DNA of 64,000 bases. Origin: Thalassospira lucentensis (GTDB taxonomy: Bacteria > Pseudomonadota > Alphaproteobacteria > Rhodospirillales > Thalassospiraceae). The position numbers and the translations under genes were made by a program. This document shows positions 43,074 through 52,979 of this stretch, piece by piece. Under the pieces are notes generated by a model. That model was not told where the DNA came from. It saw only the letters and a list, made by a program, of their open reading frames with translations, and made no database searches. The stretch is from NCBI RefSeq assembly GCF_001613805.1, contig NZ_LPVY01000022.1, positions 1-64,000 of the forward strand, given 5' to 3'. Each line of letters starts with the position of its first letter. Positions within the stretch are counted from its first letter, which is position 1.

Positions 43074-43991
43074 GTGGGGAAAAGACAGACGGGCGTTATC
43101 GTGCCACGGTGGCTGGTGATGCTGTTGCAGATCGTTTGGGGGACGGTCTGGGGCATTTCCGGGGCTGTTGCGCAGGAAGGGAACGCAGGCCCGGAAAGAT
43201 CACAGCCAAAACCGGAAGTGCTGTTTGCGGTTGGCGAATGGCCCCCGATGATCACGGAAAACGTACCGGGTTTTGGCATCCATACAGAGCGCGTAACCGA
43301 AGCATTCGAGGCAATCGGATATCGCGTGCGGTATGTCTTTGTGCCGTGGCGACGGGCCTATGAGCAAACCATCGCCGGGGAATATGCCGGGACATTCAGC
43401 TGGATCTGGACCGACGAGCGCGCCGCAGAGGCGTTTTATCCGCGCTATCCGATCGCAAATGCACAGCAGAAAGGCTTTTATCGCAAGGATAGGTTCCCCG
43501 CCGGGCTTGATATCGACGAAATCGCCGATCTTGGTCCGCTTGGGCTGCGTCCGGTCGGGGTTGCCAGTTACTGGTATGAAGTCGAATTTCGCCGTCAGGG
43601 GATTCCGGTTGATATCGTGACGACATCGGAGGCCGCGTGGCGGTTTCTGGATGCCGGGCGGGCCGACATCTATATCGAGGAAGAAGAAGTCGGCCTGTTG
43701 GATATGGCGCGCGTACTGGGCGAGGATGCGTTGACGCGCTATGAGATGACCGACCCGGTGCAGTCGGACAAGATGTTCATCCTGTTTTCCCGCAAAAATC
43801 CGCAAGGGGCCGTGTTGCGCGATGCATTCGACGGGTTCCTTGATACCCCGGAAGGTCAGGCCATGTGCCGGGGATGGGGGTTGTGCGAACAGACTGCACA
43901 AGCCATGCCGGGGACAGGTGGCATCATTAACAGTCACGGCGCTGCATCGTTGGCAACCGATCAGGTAGGCGGTTTTTTGACCGCCTTTTGA
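43074..43991 (+). CDS. periplasmic solute-binding protein, family 3 type
   Basis: About 305 residues with a signal peptide (WLVMLLQIVWGTVW, cleavage near SGAVAQE), then a PF00497-like fold: LFAVGEWPPMITEN, GIHTERVTEAFEAIGYRVRY and GRADIYIEEEEVGLLDM. Such orphan receptors resemble polar amino-acid binding proteins but often lack transporter genes, as here; they may take part in sensing. GTG 43074 has AGGAG seven bases upstream; ATG 43059 is possible but has no such site. The stop codon lies within the downstream terminator hairpin. Confidence 0.75.
   Translation: MGKRQTGVIVPRWLVMLLQIVWGTVWGISGAVAQEGNAGPERSQPKPEVLFAVGEWPPMITENVPGFGIHTERVTEAFEAIGYRVRYVFVPWRRAYEQTIAGEYAGTFSWIWTDERAAEAFYPRYPIANAQQKGFYRKDRFPAGLDIDEIADLGPLGLRPVGVASYWYEVEFRRQGIPVDIVTTSEAAWRFLDAGRADIYIEEEEVGLLDMARVLGEDALTRYEMTDPVQSDKMFILFSRKNPQGAVLRDAFDGFLDTPEGQAMCRGWGLCEQTAQAMPGTGGIINSHGAASLATDQVGGFLTAF
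43967..43990 (+). terminator. terminator overlapping the end of a coding sequence
   Basis: AGGCGG and CCGCCT form a 6-base stem with a T-rich 8-base loop, followed by TTTTG. The stem begins inside the last codons of the preceding gene, and the stop codon follows the T-run. Confidence 0.65.
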
Positions 43992-44170
43992 TGATCCTTT
44001 GACCATCAGCGCCCCGATCAAAACCATCGGGATATGTTGCAATAACCATTGCGATATAGATGTTCGATTTGTCCCATCCTTTTCCCGGTTTATCCATTCT
44101 TCCCGTGTGAAATCAGGCGTATTCTTTCCTTGTTGGAACGGTTCTTGTTCCAGAAAACCAACAAGAATAG

Positions 44171-45361
<1,191 letters not shown>

Positions 45362-45428
45362 TTATCTTGCTGGCCGGCATGGTTCGGAGCCCCACGCTCC
45401 GTAATCCGCCCAGATTTCTGCAAGGGAT

Positions 45429-45466
45429 GAACGGCCCGTTCCCACGACGGGCCGTTCTGTTTTTTA
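45429..45466 (+). terminator. rho-independent terminator after pobA
   Basis: GAACGGCCCG and CGGGCCGTTC form a perfect 10-base stem, followed by TGTTTTTTAAAG. It begins 68 bases past the stop codon. Confidence 0.9.
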
Positions 45467-45530
45467 AAGGTGGGGCAAAGCCTGCGCCCTGTCTTGCCGG
45501 GCCTGCCCCGAAATGATCATAATCTTTTGG

Positions 45531-45556
45531 GGAACCATGAGGGTGCCTGTGCCGTT
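45531..45556 (+). promoter_or_regulatory. EcfG-type general-stress promoter
   Basis: GGAAC, 17 bases, CGTT matches the alphaproteobacterial EcfG (sigma-EcfG) consensus GGAAC-N16/17-CGTT. It lies 46 bases before the DUF883 gene and points to it, suggesting stress-induced expression under PhyR/NepR/EcfG control. Confidence 0.72.
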
Positions 45557-45602
45557 AAAGGGGTGTTGAAAACGAATATCCCAATGAAGACAGGAGCACG
45601 AA

Positions 45603-45896
45603 ATGGCTGCCAATACTGAAACTGCCGCCAACAATGCCAAACTGCAGGCTGATGTTGATGCCCTGCGCAAGGATCTTTCGGAGGTTACCAAGACGCTCAA
45701 GGCGATGGGTAACGAAAGCGCAAGAACCAAGGCACAGGCCGCAGCCGAACGTGTCCGTGAAGTATCGGGCCAGGCACGTGACCAGTTTGACCATGCGCGC
45801 GAAGTCGCGGTGGATCAGGTGCGTGAGCGCCCGTTGACAACGGTTGCCCTGACATTTGGTGTCGGCATGCTGGTCGGCCGTCTGTTGCAGAAATGA
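45603..45896 (+). CDS. DUF883-family (ElaB/YqjD-like) membrane-anchored protein
   Basis: A 97-residue protein with a long amphipathic helix rich in Ala, Lys and Glu (residues about 10-75, likely coiled coil) and a C-terminal membrane helix with the family ending RERPLTTVALTFGVGMLVGRLL. E. coli YqjD and ElaB, its relatives, attach to the inner membrane, and YqjD binds ribosomes in stationary phase. The EcfG-type promoter upstream agrees with a stress role. It overlaps the next gene by four bases (ATGA). Confidence 0.88.
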   Translation: MAANTETAANNAKLQADVDALRKDLSEVTKTLKAMGNESARTKAQAAAERVREVSGQARDQFDHAREVAVDQVRERPLTTVALTFGVGMLVGRLLQK

Positions 45897-46384
45897 TCGA
45901 CCAACTGACCGACGCAATCGGTGAGATGGCAAGAGCCGCGGCAATCAAGCTTGCGGCTTTTGCCGCGATCGGCCTGATCGTTCTGACCGGTATCGGATTT
46001 TTGCTGGCGGCGGCCTATGTCGGGCTTGCCGCGAAGTTCGGGGCGATTGCGGCTGCAACCGGCATTGGTGCGGGTTTGATCGCCCTTGGCCTTGTCGCAC
46101 TTGCGGTCATGATGCAGCGTGATCCGAGCGATGCGGTGGCAAAGCAGAGTGGTTCTGCAAAAGCACCGGCACGCAGCGAGGATGCGATGCTGTTTGATAT
46201 GCTGATCCATGCGGCATCTGCCGGTTATGCCACCGGGCAGGGTGACCCGAAACGCATGCAGGCGGGGCTGGACAAGCTGGCGCGGGATTTATCCGATCTT
46301 GGCGCGTTTGATTTTCCCAATGCGGCGGGCAATGACGATGCGGATCGTCCAGCACCAGAAACGGATACAAAAATGGCGGGATAA
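45893..46384 (+). CDS. phage-holin-superfamily (DUF1469/YqjE-like) membrane protein
   Basis: The 163-residue product has two strong hydrophobic segments (about residues 19-45 and 49-76, GLIVLTGIGFLLAAAYVGLA and ALGLVALAVMM) and a polar, partly acidic C-terminus. It fits the YqjE-type group named after phage holins but part of a chromosomal stress operon with DUF883 genes in many proteobacteria; here the two overlap by ATGA, so no prophage is implied. The C-terminal 90 residues are longer than usual for the group. Confidence 0.75.
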   Translation: MIDQLTDAIGEMARAAAIKLAAFAAIGLIVLTGIGFLLAAAYVGLAAKFGAIAAATGIGAGLIALGLVALAVMMQRDPSDAVAKQSGSAKAPARSEDAMLFDMLIHAASAGYATGQGDPKRMQAGLDKLARDLSDLGAFDFPNAAGNDDADRPAPETDTKMAG

Positions 46385-46405
46385 CCATATGGTTCCCGCC
46401 ATTTT
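46370..46405 (+). terminator. terminator overlapping a stop codon
   Basis: AAAATGGCGGG and CCCGCCATTTT pair, with an inner AACC/GGTT stem and ATAT loop, and the 3' strand runs into TTTTC. The stop codon of the holin-like gene lies inside the hairpin; as the A-rich left arm gives a T-run on the reverse strand, it can also stop the convergent hpt gene. Confidence 0.85.
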
Positions 46406-46425
46406 CATTTCAGATTTCCGAAACC

Positions 46426-46962
46426 TTATTCGCCGTGGAAATGCACCGTGCCGATAAAGGGCAGGTTGCGGTTGGCTTGGGCGTAATCAATGCCATAGCC
46501 GACGACAAATTCATCGGGAATGTCAAAGCCGCAATAATGGATCGGAATTTCGACTTCGCGGCGCGACGGCTTGTTCAGAAGGGTGCAGATTTCAAGCCGG
46601 TTCGGATCGCGGGTTTTAAGCAAACGGACCACTTCCGAAAGCGTATAGCCGGTATCGATGATGTCTTCGACCAGCAGCACGTCCTTGCCGCGGATCTGCC
46701 CATCAAGATCCTTGATGATGCGGACATTGCGCGAGCTTTCGGTGGAATCGCCGTAGCTTGAGGCGACCATGAAATCGACTTCGACCGGAACGGTCAGTTT
46801 GCGGGCCAGATCGGCGATGAAAACGAACGATCCGCGCAGCAGACCGACAACGATCAGTTTTTCGGTATCCTTGAAGTTTTCATTGATCCTGGCGGCAAGC
46901 GCATCGATCTGTGTGGCAATTTCGTCCGCCGTTATCAGCGGCTTGACATCATAATCGGCCAT
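46426..46962 (-). CDS. hpt: hypoxanthine phosphoribosyltransferase
   Basis: A 178-residue purine-salvage enzyme that makes IMP from hypoxanthine and PRPP. It has the PRTase signature [17 protein letters not shown] (about residues 96-112), the [13 protein letters not shown] loop and the flexible-loop SSYGDST; the C-terminal [19 protein letters not shown] is diagnostic of Hpt. ATG 46962 starts the family N-terminus; the in-frame start at 47070 has no homology. No neighbour suggests an operon. Confidence 0.93.
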   Translation of the reverse strand: MADYDVKPLITADEIATQIDALAARINENFKDTEKLIVVGLLRGSFVFIADLARKLTVPVEVDFMVASSYGDSTESSRNVRIIKDLDGQIRGKDVLLVEDIIDTGYTLSEVVRLLKTRDPNRLEICTLLNKPSRREVEIPIHYCGFDIPDEFVVGYGIDYAQANRNLPFIGTVHFHGE

Positions 46963-47157
46963 CAATCTCGGTCCTGAAGCGTTATGGGATGATTTCCCGC
47001 TTGCTATCACAAGCCGCCCCCCATGACCAGCCCGTGAATGGTAACAGAAGTATAATCCCGTAAAATTCATACCCTGTTACGCGCCCTGATTGTGCAACAG
47101 GGCGCATAACTATACGACGGCTTTTTCATCAGATGGAAACAGGCAGGCGGCGACCGG

Positions 47158-47820
47158 TCAGGCGGCTTTGAATATCACCGGTTCATCGCCTTCGTGCCAC
47201 TGGTCATATCTGACCATCGCGGTTTCAAACCAGCGGGAATTCAGGAAATCATCAAGCCAGCGTTGCAGATGGACAAAGGGTGCGGCGTCAAACGCGTCCC
47301 TGTCGGTATTGGCGAACTGGCGGACGAAGGGCGCAATCGCAAAATCGGCCAGGGCCGGTCGGGTGCCAAACAGATATTTGCCAACCGCCAGACGGCCATC
47401 AAGCCGGTTAAGGATTTTTTCCGCATCACGGCGATGTTCGGCCGGATCGGCATCCTCGTAGCGGTTGAAATATTTATAGCGGTCGAGATGATGTTTGAAC
47501 GGGCCGTCATTTTGCGAAATCAGGGCCAGCATGTCTTCGAGCGTGCCGCTTTCGGGTTCGAGCCATTTTTCCGGATCATTTTCCGCCAGCGCCCAGACCA
47601 TGATTTCAAGGCTTTCATCGATCACGCTGCCATCGGGCAGGATCAGCACGGGCACGGTGGCCTTGGGCGATGCATCGATCATGGATTGGGGTTTGTCGCG
47701 CAGGACAACTTCGCGCAGTTCAACATCCATCCCGCTTGCCAGCAGGGCCATGCGGGCGCGCATCGCATAGGGGCAGCGACGGAAACTGTATAAAACCGGA
47801 CATGCTGTTTGCTTGCTCAT
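47158..47820 (-). CDS. glutathione S-transferase
   Basis: A 220-residue GST-fold protein. The N-terminal thioredoxin-like domain begins LYSFRRCPYAMRARMAL, with Cys-Pro-Tyr at the active site (an omega/beta-like Cys type), and has the cis-Pro block KATVPVLIL and DESLEIM for glutathione binding. The C-terminal domain is helical with TRPALADFAIAPFVRQFA. This subgroup (CPYA) includes glutaredoxin-like thiol transferases. A 359-base stretch to the next gene (47821-48179) shows no gene or clear signal. Confidence 0.87.
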   Translation of the reverse strand: MSKQTACPVLYSFRRCPYAMRARMALLASGMDVELREVVLRDKPQSMIDASPKATVPVLILPDGSVIDESLEIMVWALAENDPEKWLEPESGTLEDMLALISQNDGPFKHHLDRYKYFNRYEDADPAEHRRDAEKILNRLDGRLAVGKYLFGTRPALADFAIAPFVRQFANTDRDAFDAAPFVHLQRWLDDFLNSRWFETAMVRYDQWHEGDEPVIFKAA

Positions 47821-48179
47821 ATTACCCGATTAGCCTTTGGCGCACCGCTTTGCAACCGCTTATCGGGCACAAATTCCATTGTCATGCGTTAGACATTCAC
47901 CCACAACCTTCCCATGTTCTGGAAAGGGAAAGACGGATATTCATTTCGTGGCAGGGGCAAAACGGGATCGCCCGAAAGCGTTAAGGCAAAAAACTTGGGT
48001 CAAACGCCCCTTTTTTGCGCAAGCGGGGTTGATTTCATGGCACAGTTTGTGAAAGGACAATGCCCGTCATTTATTTCGCAAGACCCGTTGGGGGACGTGC
48101 TGGCGCGCATGCCGCGCCGTTTGCCCCGGACGTGGTCAGAAGACCAAAGCCGACCTGACAGAAGCAAGGGACCAGTTAC

Positions 48180-48398
48180 ATGACACCGACCGAAATCGCG
48201 CGCGTTACCGATTATCTGCGCCGTACTTTTGATAATCCGAAAATTGCCGTCGATGCGCCCAAGCGCAAAGGCCACCCGATTGAAATGCGCGTTGGCGACG
48301 AATTTGTCGGTGTTGTGCATCGTGACGAGGACGAAGGTGAAGTCAGCTATTCGCTGAATATCGTGATCCTTGAAGAAGACCTGCCGCCGGCCCCCTAA
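48180..48398 (+). CDS. DUF3126-family protein
   Basis: The 72-residue product follows the DUF3126 pattern found almost solely in alphaproteobacteria: TEIARVTDYLRRTFDNPKI, then MRVGDEFVGVVHRDEDEGE and the ending YSLNIVILEEDL. The function is unknown. It stands alone with its own terminator. The upstream 359 bases contain an open frame that looks non-coding. Confidence 0.88.
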   Translation: MTPTEIARVTDYLRRTFDNPKIAVDAPKRKGHPIEMRVGDEFVGVVHRDEDEGEVSYSLNIVILEEDLPPAP

Positions 48399-48420
48399 GA
48401 CCGGTTGCCACAAGGTTCTA

Positions 48421-48457
48421 AAAAACGCCCCGTGCCAGTAATGGCCGGGGCGTTTTT
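48421..48457 (+). terminator. rho-independent terminator after the DUF3126 gene
   Basis: AAAAACGCCCCG and CGGGGCGTTTTT form a perfect 12-base stem, with a T-run on both strands. It begins 23 bases past the stop codon. Confidence 0.9.
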
Positions 48458-48567
48458 GTTTGGGCATCGCACGGTTTGAAACAAAATGCCCGCTGATACG
48501 TTCGTTAACGGGGCCGCCAAGGCCCGCGTGCAGCCTGCACATTTCGCCACCGTTAGACGAGGTATCG

Positions 48568-49245
48568 ATGATCGCATGGATAGAGCAGCACGGCACAATG
48601 CTTCAGATACTGATCAGCTTTGCGACATTGCTGGTCTGGATTTTCTATGCCCAACTGCTTTTTCAAAGCTATCGCCGGGCCAGACGCCCCAAAATCGTGA
48701 TCAACCAGTTGCTTGATCATGCGCAAACCGCGCGGTTCCTGATCAGCAATATGAGCCAGGAAGCCATCCATATCGAAACGGTTTTGCTGTGCATTGATAA
48801 CGGCAATGACCGTGTCTGTCAGGTTATCACCGATGCCGAACCCGGCGAGGGATATGATGCCCGGAACGAGGACGGGGCGCATGACGGGATGGATGAAAGC
48901 CGTGCGCTTTCCGAACGGCTTGACGATGTTACGCTGCAGGGGCCGTTGCCGCCGGGGAAATGTATCGAACTTGGTTCGGTCAATCGTCTGCTGGCCCGGG
49001 TGCGCCGCCAGATCGCAAGAACATCGGACGATAACGAACAGAAATTCCCGGAAAAGGATCGCGATTGCCGGATCGAGATCATCGTGATCGGTGTTTACAG
49101 TTCCGAAAAGGGTGTGATCGGGGCCAGCCGAACCTTTGTCTATGACCGGGAATTCCGGTTGCGTCCCGAAGAAATCAAAACCACACAGCATACCGGCTTT
49201 TTCGCGCGGCGCGAGATGGGCAGACTGCATTCGCAATATATCTGA
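48568..49245 (+). CDS. hypothetical membrane-anchored protein
   Basis: A 225-residue protein of no family I recognise. An N-terminal hydrophobic helix (about residues 11-32, LQILISFATLLVWIFYAQLL) is followed by a basic stretch QSYRRARRPK and a soluble domain with beta-rich blocks (RFLISNMSQEAIHIETVLL, IEIIVIGVYSSEKG). The layout suggests an inner-membrane anchor with a cytoplasmic domain of about 190 residues. ATG 48568 follows GAGG; an in-frame start at 48460 lies within the previous terminator. The next gene is exoD-like, 107 bases on. Confidence 0.7.
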   Translation: MIAWIEQHGTMLQILISFATLLVWIFYAQLLFQSYRRARRPKIVINQLLDHAQTARFLISNMSQEAIHIETVLLCIDNGNDRVCQVITDAEPGEGYDARNEDGAHDGMDESRALSERLDDVTLQGPLPPGKCIELGSVNRLLARVRRQIARTSDDNEQKFPEKDRDCRIEIIVIGVYSSEKGVIGASRTFVYDREFRLRPEEIKTTQHTGFFARREMGRLHSQYI

Positions 49246-49352
49246 GCCGGGAAAAACCAAGAGTATCCCGGCCAGCCATTTCATCATATCGCCACGGATT
49301 GATCACAATCGTTGGACATATCAGGGGTGATCGCAATCAGTTACGGAATATC

Positions 49353-50018
49353 ATGACACGAACCGACGATCCGCTTCCCGAAGACGGGGCAAGGCTTTCA
49401 TCGATCTTTGATGCCCTGTTAAATGATGATCAGGTTGTGCCGCCCGCAAATGGCGCGGCGCAGGGTGTTGATCCCGATATCAGTCCTGATATCAGCCTGG
49501 GCGCGCTGTTTGATGCGATGGGTGAGAAAAGCCAGGGGGCGTTGATTGTCCTGTTTGCGCTGATTGCCTGTGTGCCGGTACCGGGGCCGAACGCGATCCT
49601 GACCATTCCGCTGGCGTTTCTGGCGCTGCAACTGGTGATCGGGCGCAAGAAACTTTATCTGCCCGACTGGATGCGCCGCCGCAGGATTGGCCGCCGTCGC
49701 CTGAGCGGGCTTTACCGGCATATGCGGCCACGGCTGATCTGGCTTGAAAACCGGATGTCGGACCGCTGGCAGTTCTTTGTCCCGGCGCAGCGCATGCCGG
49801 TGATCGGGCTGATCTGTCTTGTCATTGCCTTCATCATTGCCATTCCGATCCCGGTTCCCGGTGCGAATAGCATCCCGGCACTTTGCCTTGTCGTTGTCGG
49901 GCTTGGGCTTGTGCTGTCAGACGGGGTGGCGATTGCCGCCGGGATTCTGGTTGGCGGGGTGGCGGCAACCGGGATTGCGGGCCTGACATGGTATAGCGTG
50001 ACGGCACTGGCGGCGTGA
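49353..50018 (+). CDS. exoD: ExoD-family exopolysaccharide synthesis protein
   Basis: A 221-residue integral membrane protein of the ExoD family: GEKSQGALIVLFALIACVPVPGPNAILTIP is the defining region (about residues 57-86), followed by RRLSGLYRHMRPRLIWLENRM and a second hydrophobic pair with IPIPVPGANSIPALCLVV. Rhizobial ExoD mutants are altered in exopolysaccharide and alkali tolerance; the mechanism is not known. The first 50 residues are polar and variable. A terminator follows. Confidence 0.87.
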   Translation: MTRTDDPLPEDGARLSSIFDALLNDDQVVPPANGAAQGVDPDISPDISLGALFDAMGEKSQGALIVLFALIACVPVPGPNAILTIPLAFLALQLVIGRKKLYLPDWMRRRRIGRRRLSGLYRHMRPRLIWLENRMSDRWQFFVPAQRMPVIGLICLVIAFIIAIPIPVPGANSIPALCLVVVGLGLVLSDGVAIAAGILVGGVAATGIAGLTWYSVTALAA

Positions 50019-50031
50019 TCGCTTGCAAACA

Positions 50032-50068
50032 AAAACGGCTGTGAAATCAATCGCAGCCGTTTTGTTTT
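50032..50068 (+). terminator. rho-independent terminator after exoD
   Basis: AAAACGGCTG and CAGCCGTTTT form a perfect 10-base stem over a 12-base loop, followed by GTTTTAAC. It lies between convergent genes and has a T-run in both directions. Confidence 0.87.
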
Positions 50069-50090
50069 AACGGTTATCGCCGGGCCACGA

Positions 50091-50870
50091 TCAGGCGGCC
50101 TGCGCATCCTCGGCCTTGATGACCTTGTGGTTGTCTTCGTTCAGGCCAAGTTTCCAGTAGCTTGAGATATAAAGATCATCCTTGCCAAGCCCCCGATCAT
50201 TGCGGAAATGATCGCGCAGCATTTTCATCGCGGTAAATTCACATGCGGCCCAGACCGACGGGCGGCCATCGGCCCAGGGCAGTTTTTTCACGACATCGGG
50301 CAGGGCATTGGCATTTTCGCCCGGATGCGGGTTGATCACCCATTCGATGGTGACGTTTTCGGGCTTTTGCAAATCCTGCATGTCGGCCTCGGACGCGATT
50401 TCGATCACGGCGTAACCGCGCGCATCGGATGACAGCGTTTCCAGATTGACCGAAATGGCGGGCAGGGCCGTCATATCGCCGACAATCAGGAACCAGTCGG
50501 CGGTCGGATCAACCAGCTTTTTCGGGCCGGGGCCCCCGATGGTGATCAGATCGCCGGGTTTGCAATTGACCGCCCAGTTCGAGGCCGGGCCGCCGTGATC
50601 GTTATCATCGGAACCATCGCCATGCATGACGAAATCGATATCGATCTCGCGGCCCTGATCGGTGATGCGGTCATGGCGCACGGTATAGGTCCGGCGCAGA
50701 ACGCGGTCCTTTTCATCGCCGTCAATCGGGAAGATCAGTTTGACATAGGCGCTTTCCTGATCGTCGGGGAAGGATGCGATGCCGTCACCGCCCAGGGTCA
50801 CGCGCAGCATGTTGGGCGTGACATAGGTTTTGCGGATCACGGTCAGATCGCGGGGTGCTGGTCTGTTCAT
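50091..50870 (-). CDS. siderophore-interacting protein (ferric-chelate reductase family)
   Basis: A 259-residue flavoprotein of the SIP/ViuB family, which reduces ferric siderophores in the cytoplasm. It shows the FAD-binding RRTYTVR, the DFVMHGDG and GPASNWA blocks, WFLIVGDMTALPAI for the NAD(P)-binding side, and the C-terminal WAACEFTAMKMLR with YWKLGLNEDNHK. No siderophore genes lie nearby; it is 18 bases downstream of a MarR gene and read in the same direction, which suggests an operon with MarR and the DHA2 exporter. Confidence 0.87.
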   Translation of the reverse strand: MNRPAPRDLTVIRKTYVTPNMLRVTLGGDGIASFPDDQESAYVKLIFPIDGDEKDRVLRRTYTVRHDRITDQGREIDIDFVMHGDGSDDNDHGGPASNWAVNCKPGDLITIGGPGPKKLVDPTADWFLIVGDMTALPAISVNLETLSSDARGYAVIEIASEADMQDLQKPENVTIEWVINPHPGENANALPDVVKKLPWADGRPSVWAACEFTAMKMLRDHFRNDRGLGKDDLYISSYWKLGLNEDNHKVIKAEDAQAA

Positions 50871-50888
50871 TCCAAGCTCCTGTAGGGA

Positions 50889-51359
50889 TTATCTGTTTTC
50901 AGATTCCAGATTGTCGGCCATCAGGCTGGCAATTTCGTTGAAATCCGTGATTTGTTTCTGGCTTAAACCGGTGGCCATGCGCGTGCGGATTTTGGCTTCT
51001 ACGGCACGATATTCTTCCATCAGCGCATCGCCCTTTGGCGTCAAATGCAGGGTCTGGCTTCGCCCGTCTTCGGGATGGGGGCGGCGTTCGATCAATCCGT
51101 TTTCTTCGAGTTCCTTGATAAGCCGCGTGATGCGGCCCTTGTCCTGCCCGGTGCGGGTGGCGATTTGCTGTGCCGTGACGCCGGGGCTTTTGATGATCCA
51201 TTTCAGCGTGCGCATCTGCGAGATTGGCAAGGGCATATCGGCATCCTGCAAACCTTCACGCATCGCACGCTTGAAGGCATGGACCAGCCGGTGAAGGGTT
51301 TCGCCGGGGACATGCGCATTTGCGGGGTTGGTTTCTGGCGTTTCCATTGGCTTACTCAT
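50889..51359 (-). CDS. MarR-family regulator
   Basis: The 156-residue protein is a winged-helix MarR regulator: ISQMRTLKWIIKSPGVTAQQ, IATRTGQDKGRITRLIKELE (recognition helix) and IERRPHPEDGRSQTLHLTPKG (wing with DGR). MarR proteins bind short palindromes and leave DNA when they bind phenolic or drug ligands. It lies between the exporter gene (45 bases upstream) and the siderophore-interacting gene. Two GTTGA-N5-TCAAC boxes over the exporter promoter are the expected sites. Confidence 0.9.
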   Translation of the reverse strand: MSKPMETPETNPANAHVPGETLHRLVHAFKRAMREGLQDADMPLPISQMRTLKWIIKSPGVTAQQIATRTGQDKGRITRLIKELEENGLIERRPHPEDGRSQTLHLTPKGDALMEEYRAVEAKIRTRMATGLSQKQITDFNEIASLMADNLESENR

Positions 51360-51404
51360 CGATATGTTTCTGTCTTGCCGGTGCGCAAGGTGTTGCGGGG
51401 TTTG

Positions 51405-52838
51405 TCATGACTGCTTGGCGACGGCATCCGCACCATGCGGGGCGATGATGCCGGTGCGGATGGCATATTTGCGGCCCTCGCAAATGGCGGCCGAGATCAG
51501 GGCAAAGCCCGCCGCAACCCCCATGATCGCGGTCAGATCAAACGCGCCACCCGTGCCGATCAGGATGGCGGCAAGGGCGGCCCCAACCGATTGCCCGGTC
51601 AGACGGGCGGTGGCCAGCATGCCGCCGGCACCGCCGCTTCGATCCCGTGGGGCGCTTGTCATCATCAGGCGGTTGTTGGGTGACTGGAACAGGCCAAAGC
51701 CAACGCCGCAGATCATCAGACAGGCAATGATCGCAAGGGCGGTATGGGGACTTCCGGCCGGGATCAGGGTGACGGCAAACAGGCCGATGGCAAAAATCCC
51801 CATGCCGATGCCGGTCAGATGGATCGGTGAATATCGATCAGCCAGCCGCCCGGCGATGGGGGCGATGATGGCGGTGGCGACGGGCCATGGCGTCATCAGA
51901 AGGCCGGTATCAACCGCGCTATAATGCAGCACGTCATGGAAATAGAACGGGAGTGCGACAAAGGCGATGAATTGCGCGCAAAAGCCCGCAATTGATGACC
52001 CGATGGAGCAGGCAAAGACCGGACGGGCCAGCAGATCAAGCGGCAGCATCGGCCGTTCGCGCGAAAATTGCCGACGCACAAGGAAGAAACCGGCGGTGAT
52101 TGCTATCACGAACTGGCCGGCGATCAGCGTCGGGTGGCTTTGGGTGCCGACATTGCCAAGGGCCGAAATCAGCCCGCCGAATGCCAGCACGTTCAGAAAC
52201 GCGCTTATATAGTCAAACCGGGTGCGGGTCGGTTTGGTATAGGGCAGGGCGAATGTGCCGAGGCCGATTGCCACGATTGATATCGGGATATTGATCAGAA
52301 ACAGCCAGTGCCATGTCGTCACCGCCAGAATGGCCGAGGCGATGGTCGGCCCGGCCGCGGCCGAGATCGACACCACCATGGCAATCAAACCGATGGCGCG
52401 GCCAAGCTTTGCCTGCGGGACGCTGTGGCGCATAAGGGCTGCATTGATGCTCATCAGGGCCGCACCCCCCAGACCCTGCAATACGCGGGCAAATGTCAGG
52501 AATTCGATATTGGGGGAATAGGCACACAGGGCGGACGCGATGCCGAAAATCACCATCCCGGCCAGATAGACCTTGCGAAAGCCAATCGCCTCGCCAAGGG
52601 CGGATAGCGGCAGCAGGGCGACGACAACCGCCAACTGATAGGCGGTGATGACCCAGATGGCGTGCGCCGGGCTGACATTCTGATCCTGCGCGATGGCGGG
52701 CAGGGCGACATTCATGATCGACCCGTCAAGCACGGCCATCATGACGGTTAGCAACACGGCGATCATGGCGAAGGATCGCTGGGGCTGCGGCAATCCGTCG
52801 GCGTGGATGGTTTTTGATATCTTCATGTGGGGCAACAT
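51405..52838 (-). CDS. DHA2-type multidrug MFS exporter (EmrB/QacA-like)
   Basis: A 477-residue transporter with fourteen hydrophobic segments. The DHA2 hallmark LDGSIMNVALPAIAQD is in the first segment, then ITAYQLAVVVALLPLSALGE, the motif-A-like loop and motif-C LIAMVVSISAAAGPTIASAI. It probably extrudes toxic lipophilic compounds. The first ATG (52838) or the ATG four codons later (52826) may be used; neither has a strong ribosome site. Transcription starts near the MarR boxes, and the next two genes (MarR, SIP) follow in the same direction. Confidence 0.88.
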   Translation of the reverse strand: MLPHMKISKTIHADGLPQPQRSFAMIAVLLTVMMAVLDGSIMNVALPAIAQDQNVSPAHAIWVITAYQLAVVVALLPLSALGEAIGFRKVYLAGMVIFGIASALCAYSPNIEFLTFARVLQGLGGAALMSINAALMRHSVPQAKLGRAIGLIAMVVSISAAAGPTIASAILAVTTWHWLFLINIPISIVAIGLGTFALPYTKPTRTRFDYISAFLNVLAFGGLISALGNVGTQSHPTLIAGQFVIAITAGFFLVRRQFSRERPMLPLDLLARPVFACSIGSSIAGFCAQFIAFVALPFYFHDVLHYSAVDTGLLMTPWPVATAIIAPIAGRLADRYSPIHLTGIGMGIFAIGLFAVTLIPAGSPHTALAIIACLMICGVGFGLFQSPNNRLMMTSAPRDRSGGAGGMLATARLTGQSVGAALAAILIGTGGAFDLTAIMGVAAGFALISAAICEGRKYAIRTGIIAPHGADAVAKQS

Positions 52839-52936
52839 TCCGAAAACAAAGCGTGCGGTGGCAAAGTGGCGGCGCGAGGAGCGGGCAAACGGGGCAAAAT
52901 GCCACCCGATATCGCGGTTGCGGGCACGGCTATATG

Positions 52937-52951
52937 GTTGACTTTATCAAC
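52937..52951. promoter_or_regulatory. MarR box 1
   Basis: GTTGA-CTTTA-TCAAC is a palindrome with a five-base centre. It is the distal partner of an identical-symmetry box 29 bases away; together they form a larger imperfect inverted repeat (52937-52980). Confidence 0.75.
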
Positions 52952-52979
52952 CAATATGAAATCTGGTTGATTTTGTCAA
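52951..52979 (-). promoter_or_regulatory. promoter of the exporter operon
   Basis: On the reverse strand TTGACA (52979-52974) is followed after 17 bases by TATTGG (52956-52951), giving a leader of about 100 bases to the exporter start. The -35 hexamer lies inside MarR box 2. Confidence 0.55.

Noticed and set aside
45893..46384. Prophage suggested by the holin-like gene
   Set aside because: The gene overlaps a DUF883 gene behind a stress promoter, a chromosomal arrangement; no other phage gene is nearby.
47914..48183. Open frame of 89 codons before the DUF3126 gene
   Set aside because: Composition and residues look random, there is no ribosome site and it overlaps the DUF3126 start; the stretch is treated as non-coding.
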